64,000 bases of DNA from contig NZ_NKYE01000003.1 of assembly GCF_002262875.1 (NCBI RefSeq), forward strand, positions 1 through 64,000. Direction: 5' to 3'. Below, piece after piece: positions 55,640 to 64,000 of this stretch (positions are counted from its first letter, which is position 1; the number at the start of each line of letters is the position of its first letter). Under the pieces are notes generated by a model. That model ran no database searches, had not been told where the DNA came from, and saw nothing but the letters and a program-made list of their open reading frames with translations. The stretch is from Amycolatopsis antarctica (GTDB lineage: Bacteria > Actinomycetota > Actinomycetes > Mycobacteriales > Pseudonocardiaceae). Position numbers and translations under genes: made by a program.

Positions 55640-55645
55640 ACGTTA
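55640..55645 (-). promoter_or_regulatory. -10 box of a leaderless promoter for the acetyltransferase gene
   Basis: On the minus strand TAACGT is followed by seven bases and the GTG at 55632. It is the same box and spacing as at 46850 and 17076. Confidence 0.4.
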
Positions 55646-55672
55646 GCCCGGCGGTGCAACACAATATCGCCC

Positions 55673-56428
55673 ATGACGGAACTGCCGCTGGTGCTGCTGC
55701 ACGCCTTCCCGCTCGACTCGCGGATGTGGAACGACGTTCGCGCGCCGCTGTCCTCGGTCACCCGGTTCATCACCCCCGACCAGCGCGGACTGGGCCGTAC
55801 CCCGCTGCCCGAGTCCGGCCGGGAACCCGATCTCGCCGACGCCGCCCGGGACGTGGTCGCCCTGCTGGACCAGCTGGAGATCGAGCGCGCCGTGCTGGGC
55901 GGCTGCTCCATGGGCGGCTACCTGACCATGGCCGTGCTGCGGGTGGCACCGGAACGTGTCGGCGGGCTGGTGCTCATCGACACCCGGGCGGGCGCGGATC
56001 CGGAGCAGGCTGCGGCGAACCGCAGGGCCATCGCCGACCGTGCCGAGTCCGAGGGCCACGCGGGCTGGCTGGCCGGGGACATGCTGCCGAACCTGCTCGG
56101 CGCCACCACCCGCTCGGCCCGCCCCGAACTCGCCGGCACCGTGCGCGAACTCGTCGACGGCCAGGACCCCGCCGGGATCGCCTGGGCCCAGCGCGCCATG
56201 GCGGCCCGCCCCGACTCGACCGAGACCCTGCGCGGGGCGGACGTACCCGCACTCGTACTGGTCGGCGAGGAGGACACGCTCACCACGCCCGAGGTCGCCA
56301 GGGAGATGGCCGAGGTCCTGCCGGACGCCGAGTTCGCCGTACTGCCCGCCGTCGGCCACCTCTCACCGATGGAGAGTCCGGCGACCGTCGCGGACACCAT
56401 CGCGGCCTGGCTGCCCTCGGTGCGCTGA
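55673..56428 (+). CDS. Alpha/beta hydrolase
   Basis: A 251-residue alpha/beta-fold hydrolase. The oxyanion strand is LVLLHAFPLDSRMW, the nucleophile elbow GGCSMGGYL, the acid GEEDTLTTP and the final histidine AVGHLSPME. It resembles 3-oxoadipate enol-lactonase-like and related esterases, but the substrate is not known. It diverges from the acetyltransferase gene with only 40 bases between the start codons. Confidence 0.88.
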   Translation: MTELPLVLLHAFPLDSRMWNDVRAPLSSVTRFITPDQRGLGRTPLPESGREPDLADAARDVVALLDQLEIERAVLGGCSMGGYLTMAVLRVAPERVGGLVLIDTRAGADPEQAAANRRAIADRAESEGHAGWLAGDMLPNLLGATTRSARPELAGTVRELVDGQDPAGIAWAQRAMAARPDSTETLRGADVPALVLVGEEDTLTTPEVAREMAEVLPDAEFAVLPAVGHLSPMESPATVADTIAAWLPSVR

Positions 56429-56453
56429 GCCCCGCCTGCCGTCGTCCGGTCGC

Positions 56454-57308
56454 TCAGCCCGTCCCGGCCAGGTAGGCGTCCGCGGCGGTGCGAGCCGGCG
56501 CGCGCCGGTCCGGGAAACGCCTGGCCAGCACGAGATGCCAGCACAGCGCGTGCAGTTCGCGCAGCCGGACGAAAGGCGCCAGGTCCTGCGGTGAGGGCGA
56601 GCCGGGGTAGGCGGCCAGCGCGTCCACGCCCTCGTGCGGGGACGCCCGCGTCAGCACGGCCAGATCCCAGGCGATCGGTCCGCGCCAGGCGTCCTCGAAG
56701 TCGATCCACACCGGGCCGTCCGGGGTGATCAGCAGGTTTCCTGGATGCGCGTCGCCGTGCAGGGCCTGCACCGGCCAGTCCGCCGTGGCCGTGGCCGCCG
56801 CCGCGACCGTGTCCGGGGCGCGGTCCCGCAGTGCCCCGAGCAGTTCCGCGGGCAGGTCGGTGGCGTCGAGCAGGCTGAGCACGTCGTCGATCTCGCGGGC
56901 CGGGCCGTCCTCCGGCAACGCGCCCCGATAGCCGGCCAGTGCCTCGTGCAGCACTCCCAGCAACTCGCCCGTCCGCGCGGATTCCGGTCTCCGGCCCTGC
57001 TCGTGCGGGGTGTACCGCCAGAACGTCGCGGCGAATCCGTCCTGGTGGTGCGGTCCGGGCGGAGGTTCGTCACACGGCCGGACGACCGGTACGCCACGGG
57101 CGCCGGCGAAGCGGGCGAGCGTCACATCGCGCTCCAGCCACGCGGCCACCCCCGGCCGCACCAGAGCCGTCGTGGTGGCCACCTTCGCCACCACGGACCC
57201 CAGCTTCACCAGCAGGTTCGCCCCGTCCTTCAGGATCTCGGGCTCCGCGTCCGGAAGATCGAGACGGGCGCCGAGCTCCCGGACGGCATCGAGAGCGCGC
57301 TCCAGCAT
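56454..57308 (-). CDS. Aminoglycoside phosphotransferase-family kinase
   Basis: A 284-residue protein with the fold of APH and choline kinases. The catalytic loop is LHGDAHPGNLLI, and the metal-binding segment is WIDFEDAWRGP. The N-lobe has the ATP-binding lysine in NLLVKLGSVVAKVA. The substrate is unknown, and a resistance role should not be assumed. ATG 57308 is used; GTG 57335 in the same frame would add nine residues. Confidence 0.85.
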   Translation of the reverse strand: MLERALDAVRELGARLDLPDAEPEILKDGANLLVKLGSVVAKVATTTALVRPGVAAWLERDVTLARFAGARGVPVVRPCDEPPPGPHHQDGFAATFWRYTPHEQGRRPESARTGELLGVLHEALAGYRGALPEDGPAREIDDVLSLLDATDLPAELLGALRDRAPDTVAAAATATADWPVQALHGDAHPGNLLITPDGPVWIDFEDAWRGPIAWDLAVLTRASPHEGVDALAAYPGSPSPQDLAPFVRLRELHALCWHLVLARRFPDRRAPARTAADAYLAGTG

Positions 57309-57434
57309 GACGTGATCTTGCCAGCCGGTTCGCACACCCCCGAAGCCCGAGGGCTACGATCCCCGTAGCCGACGGCAGTGGGTTCGTCCCTCGTCCGCGG
57401 CCCGTGACCACCACGAAGCTTGCAGGAGGCAGGA

Positions 57435-61321
<3,887 letters not shown>

Positions 61322-61325
<4 letters not shown>

Positions 61326-61723
61326 CACTCGAGGTGGTACGTACCGGGCAGCACCGGTTCACCGGGCGCAACGGCCGTGGCGCGGAGGTGCCGATCGGGC
61401 GCAGGGAGCAGGACGGGACGTTCTCGCCCGCCGAACTGCTGCAGATCGCGGCGGCCGGGTGCGCGATCGTCACCGGGGAGTCACTGATCGCCCGCAGGCT
61501 GGGGCAGGACACGGCGATGCGCGCCGAGGTCTCCGCCGAGCAGCGGCCCGGCGCACACGAACTGGATGCCGTCGACGTCCGCTTCGACCTCGACCTGTCC
61601 ACCGTGGACGAGGCCGCGCGGGCGGAACTGGCGGAGGTGGTGGAACGGGCGATCGAGCGGCTGTGCACCGTCAGCAGGACCTTGCGCAGCGGTGTCCCGG
61701 TACGCGACACCGTCGTCCCCTGA
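61322..61723 (+). CDS. OsmC/Ohr-family peroxidase
   Basis: A 133-residue protein of the OsmC fold, which reduces organic hydroperoxides. The two reactive cysteines are in AAAGCAIVT and RLCTVSRTL. The OhrR-type regulator commonly found next to Ohr is absent. ATG 61322 overlaps the stop of the previous gene. Three copies of the palindromic repeat follow the stop. Confidence 0.88.
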
Positions 61724-61735
61724 CCTCCTCCCACA

Positions 61736-61832
61736 CCGCAATACGTCGACGTATTGCGGCGGCGAAGACCGCAATTCGTCGACGTATTGCGAAGCATCGT
61801 GCACAAGGTTTCGCGATATGTCGACGTATTGC
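61736..61832. repeat. Palindromic repeat cluster 2 (three copies)
   Basis: Copies of GCAATACGTCGACGTATTGC lie at 61738-61757 (perfect; a 24-bp palindrome with its flanks, 61736-61759), 61771-61790 (19 of 20) and 61813-61832 (18 of 20). The start-to-start spacings are 33 and 42 bases. The cluster sits between two convergent genes. Each unit could fold as a hairpin on either strand, and the centre is GTCGAC. Confidence 0.9.
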
Positions 61833-61845
61833 GGTGCGGGGAGGG

Positions 61846-62205
61846 TCAGGACTCGCCGTCGGAGCGCTTCCACACCACGTACGCCTCGTCGGCGTCGGTG
61901 GTCATCGCCTCGATGAACCGTTCGTTGTCGAAACCGGGAAGTGCCTGCAGGCGTTCGATCAGCGCGTCCGCCGCCGGGTCGCCACTGGGGATCGCGGTGC
62001 CCTTGCCGTCGGCGCCGGCCAGCATCAGGAAGACGTCTTCCTTCCACGGCCCCTCGGGGATCACCCGGATCACCACGGCGGAGAGGTCGGCCCAGGTGAC
62101 CGATTCCTCGCTGCCGTCCGCGAGCTGACGACGCACCCCCGCATCGTCGACGGTGACCGAGCGGGACTGCGCGTTGGACGACTCCTTGGACAACGGGCTC
62201 TCCAA
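61846..62205 (-). CDS. Small conserved hypothetical protein
   Basis: A 119-residue protein with no recognised family. It contains DDAGVRRQLADGSEESVTW, VIRVIPEGPWKEDVFLML and a C-terminal PGFDNERFIEAMTTDADEA. The fold looks like a small beta-rich domain with a C-terminal helix. Codon use matches its neighbours. It is transcribed toward palindrome cluster 2 and follows the dinG-like gene in direction. Confidence 0.65.
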   Translation of the reverse strand: MESPLSKESSNAQSRSVTVDDAGVRRQLADGSEESVTWADLSAVVIRVIPEGPWKEDVFLMLAGADGKGTAIPSGDPAADALIERLQALPGFDNERFIEAMTTDADEAYVVWKRSDGES

Positions 62206-62260
62206 TGGGTGTTCGCGGCTCCAGAGTTCCGGTTACCGTATCCGCCTCGACCGGGGGCCC

Positions 62261-64000
62261 TCAGGCTGGGGCGGCGGCTTCGAGCCGGCGCAGTGCCGAT
62301 CGGGCGACCTCGGGGTCCGTCGTCGGCCAGAACGGCGGCAGCGACGCCCGCAGGAAGCCGCCGTACCGTGCCGTGGCAAGCCGGGAATCCAGTACGGCCA
62401 CCACACCGCGGTCGCTGACCGTACGGTGCAGCCGTCCCGTCCCCTGGGCGAGCAGCAGCGCCGCGTGGGTGGCCGCGACGGTGAGGAAACCGTTGCCGCC
62501 GCGTGCCTCCACCGCCCGCTGACGGGCCGAGGAGACCGGATCATCGGGGCGGGGAAACGGAATCCGGTCCACCAGAACGAGTTGCAGGGACGGCCCCGGG
62601 ACGTCCACGCCCTGCCACAGCGACAGCGTGCCGAACAGGCAGGTGCGCGGGTCGTCGGCGAACTTGCGCACCAGCAGACCGGTGGAGTCGTCGCCCTGGC
62701 ACAGGATCGGGTGGTCCAGCCGCTCGCGCATCGCCTCCGTGGCCTGCTTCGCCGCCCGCATCGAGGAGAACAGGCCCAGCGCCCTGCCGCCCGCGGCCTC
62801 CACCAGTTCGGCGATCTCGTCCAAAGTGGACTTGGCGAGTCCGTCCCTGCCGGGCGCGGGCAGATGCCTTGCCACGTAGAGGATGCCGTTCTTCTTGTGG
62901 TCGAAGGGCGAGCCGACGTCCACGCCTGTCCACTTCGGACCGTCGTTGTCCGCCGGCGGCGCCTTGTCGGTCGCCGTGCCCGCCGCCTTGACGTGCTCCG
63001 GTGAACTCGCGGGCAGGCCCCACTGCCGTGCCATCGTGTCGAAGGTCCCGCCCAGGGTCAGCGTGGCCGAGGTGAGCACGGTGGTGCTCTGGTTGAACAC
63101 CCGCTCGCGGAGCAGGCCGGACACCGACAACGGCGCCACCTTCAGCGCCGGCGGGCGCGGGTTCGCCGAGAACGTGTCCCCGTGCAGCCACACCACGTCA
63201 CGCTGGTGCGCCTCGTCCGGGTCGAAGGCGTCGAGCAGCCTGGCCGCGGTGTCGTGCACCTCCTCCAGCAGCGTGCGGGCGAGCTTGCGTGCCGTCGCCT
63301 CGTCCACGTCCTCCTTGCGGTCCGAGCCGAGTGCGTCGACACAGGCGCGGGCGGCGTCCCGGACGGCGGGCAGCGCGCCGGTGCGCAGCGGCTGGGGGAG
63401 CGCGTCCATCCGGCCGGGCTGCAGGTCGTCCAGCACCAGCGCGAGTCCGTCGCCGGACTCCAGCAGCCGGTCGGCGATGTCCGCGTCGATGAGCTTGCCG
63501 CAGCGACGGGTGGCGGCCGAGATCATCGCGCTGGTCAGCTCCGCCGTGGCCACCGAGGTGACCCGGTCCACCAGGTCGTGTGCCTCGTCGATCACCACCA
63601 CGTCGTGCTCCGGCAGGATCTGGTAGCCCTGCAGGGCGTCGATGGCGAGCAGGGCGTGGTTGGTGACCACGATGTCGGCCTTGCCCGCCTCCGCCCGCGC
63701 CTTCTCGGCGAAGCAGTCGGTGCCGATCGGGCAACGGGCCGCGCCAAGGCACTCCTTCGCCGTCACCGACACCTGCCGCCACGCCTGGTCGGACACACCG
63801 GGCACCAGCTCGTCCCGGTCACCCGACTCGGTGTCCGAGGACCACTCGTAGAGGCGGGTGACCTCCTTGCCGAGACGGGACACGGCGAACGGGTCGAAGA
63901 GCTGCGCGTCGTCGGGTTCCTCTGGCGCGCCGGTGTCCAGCCGGTGCAGGCAGAGGTAGTTGCGCCTGCCCTTGAGGATCGCGAACGTGGGTTCCCGGCC
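62261..64000 (-). CDS. dinG: ATP-dependent helicase, DinG/XPD type (5' end outside window)
   Basis: The 3' 580 codons of a superfamily 2 iron-sulfur helicase are present; the beginning, including Walker A, lies beyond the right edge. Cysteines in NYLCLHR, ECLGAARC and PIGTDC should bind the 4Fe-4S cluster. The DEAH box is VVIDEAHDLVDRV, and later motifs are TTVLTSATLTLGG and QGTGRLHRTV. DinG unwinds R-loops and damaged DNA. The open frame continues to base 64000 without a stop. Confidence 0.9.
   Translation of the reverse strand, partial: GREPTFAILKGRRNYLCLHRLDTGAPEEPDDAQLFDPFAVSRLGKEVTRLYEWSSDTESGDRDELVPGVSDQAWRQVSVTAKECLGAARCPIGTDCFAEKARAEAGKADIVVTNHALLAIDALQGYQILPEHDVVVIDEAHDLVDRVTSVATAELTSAMISAATRRCGKLIDADIADRLLESGDGLALVLDDLQPGRMDALPQPLRTGALPAVRDAARACVDALGSDRKEDVDEATARKLARTLLEEVHDTAARLLDAFDPDEAHQRDVVWLHGDTFSANPRPPALKVAPLSVSGLLRERVFNQSTTVLTSATLTLGGTFDTMARQWGLPASSPEHVKAAGTATDKAPPADNDGPKWTGVDVGSPFDHKKNGILYVARHLPAPGRDGLAKSTLDEIAELVEAAGGRALGLFSSMRAAKQATEAMRERLDHPILCQGDDSTGLLVRKFADDPRTCLFGTLSLWQGVDVPGPSLQLVLVDRIPFPRPDDPVSSARQRAVEARGGNGFLTVAATHAALLLAQGTGRLHRTVSDRGVVAVLDSRLATARYGGFLRASLPPFWPTTDPEVARSALRRLEAAAPA

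Noticed and set aside
61736-61832. Repeat cluster at 61.7 kb considered as a CRISPR array
   Set aside because: Units are self-palindromic, spacers are too short and of unequal length, and there are no cas genes.

Overview
The window is high-GC DNA with GTG and TTG starts and nearly all codons ending in G or C. It comes from an actinobacterium, probably of the Pseudonocardiaceae. The backbone from the DUF305/DUF3105 pair and argS to nucS keeps the order I recall from Mycobacterium tuberculosis (about Rv1292 to Rv1321): argS, lysA, hom, thrC, thrB, rho, rpmE, prfA, prmC, sua5, wecA, the atp operon, DUF2550, cobalamin adenosyltransferase, murA and nucS. DUF3558-type lipoproteins and an XRE/DUF397 pair also point to this group. 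The genus is not determined.

Layout. 1-4.6 kb: tRNA-Arg(CCG), an FAD oxidoreductase, a CDF metal exporter and two membrane-anchored proteins. 4.7-11.3 kb: argS, then lysine and threonine biosynthesis. 11.3-19.2 kb: rho with a long leader, rpmE, prfA, prmC and a TsaC/Sua5 protein; a MerR regulator with a divergent hydrolase/monooxygenase pair is inserted between prfA and prmC, and the monooxygenase is broken by two frameshifts. 19.3-28.9 kb: WecA-like transferase, AtpI-like protein, the complete F1Fo ATP synthase and a DUF2550 protein. 29-34 kb: XRE/DUF397 pair, cobalamin adenosyltransferase, a broken GH75 chitosanase, murA and a LysE exporter. 34.2-41.6 kb: B12-dependent ethylmalonyl-CoA mutase, an ehuBCDA-type ectoine ABC transporter, a TauD-like dioxygenase and an enoyl-CoA hydratase. 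41.7-46.8 kb: secreted FG-GAP-like protein, NUDIX hydrolase, NucS and a sodium/solute symporter with a small membrane partner. 46.8-53.3 kb: the dhaKLM operon between two double-domain lipoproteins, then a duplicated 3-hydroxyacyl-CoA dehydrogenase. 53.3-64 kb: small enzymes, ctaD, serB, a PTH2-like hydrolase, an OsmC protein and the 3' part of a DinG-type helicase that runs off the right edge.

Functional links. The adenosyltransferase makes the cofactor of the mutase. The mutase and the hydroxyacyl-CoA dehydrogenase, 17 kb apart, carry the same 12-bp element TACCGGCGAGTA upstream, which suggests a shared acyl-CoA-linked regulator. PrmC methylates the release factor encoded by prfA.

The least explained signals are not genes. 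First, there are five copies of a 20-bp palindrome, GCAATACGTCGACGTATTGC, in two intergenic clusters 17 kb apart that share a 33-nt period. Second, a 12-nt near-palindrome, TCCANNGTGGAC, sits in frame as Ser-X-Val-Asp in at least eight unrelated genes and is usually spelled with otherwise rare codons. At least ten genes also show a TANNNT box six or seven bases before the start codon, the signature of leaderless mRNAs.
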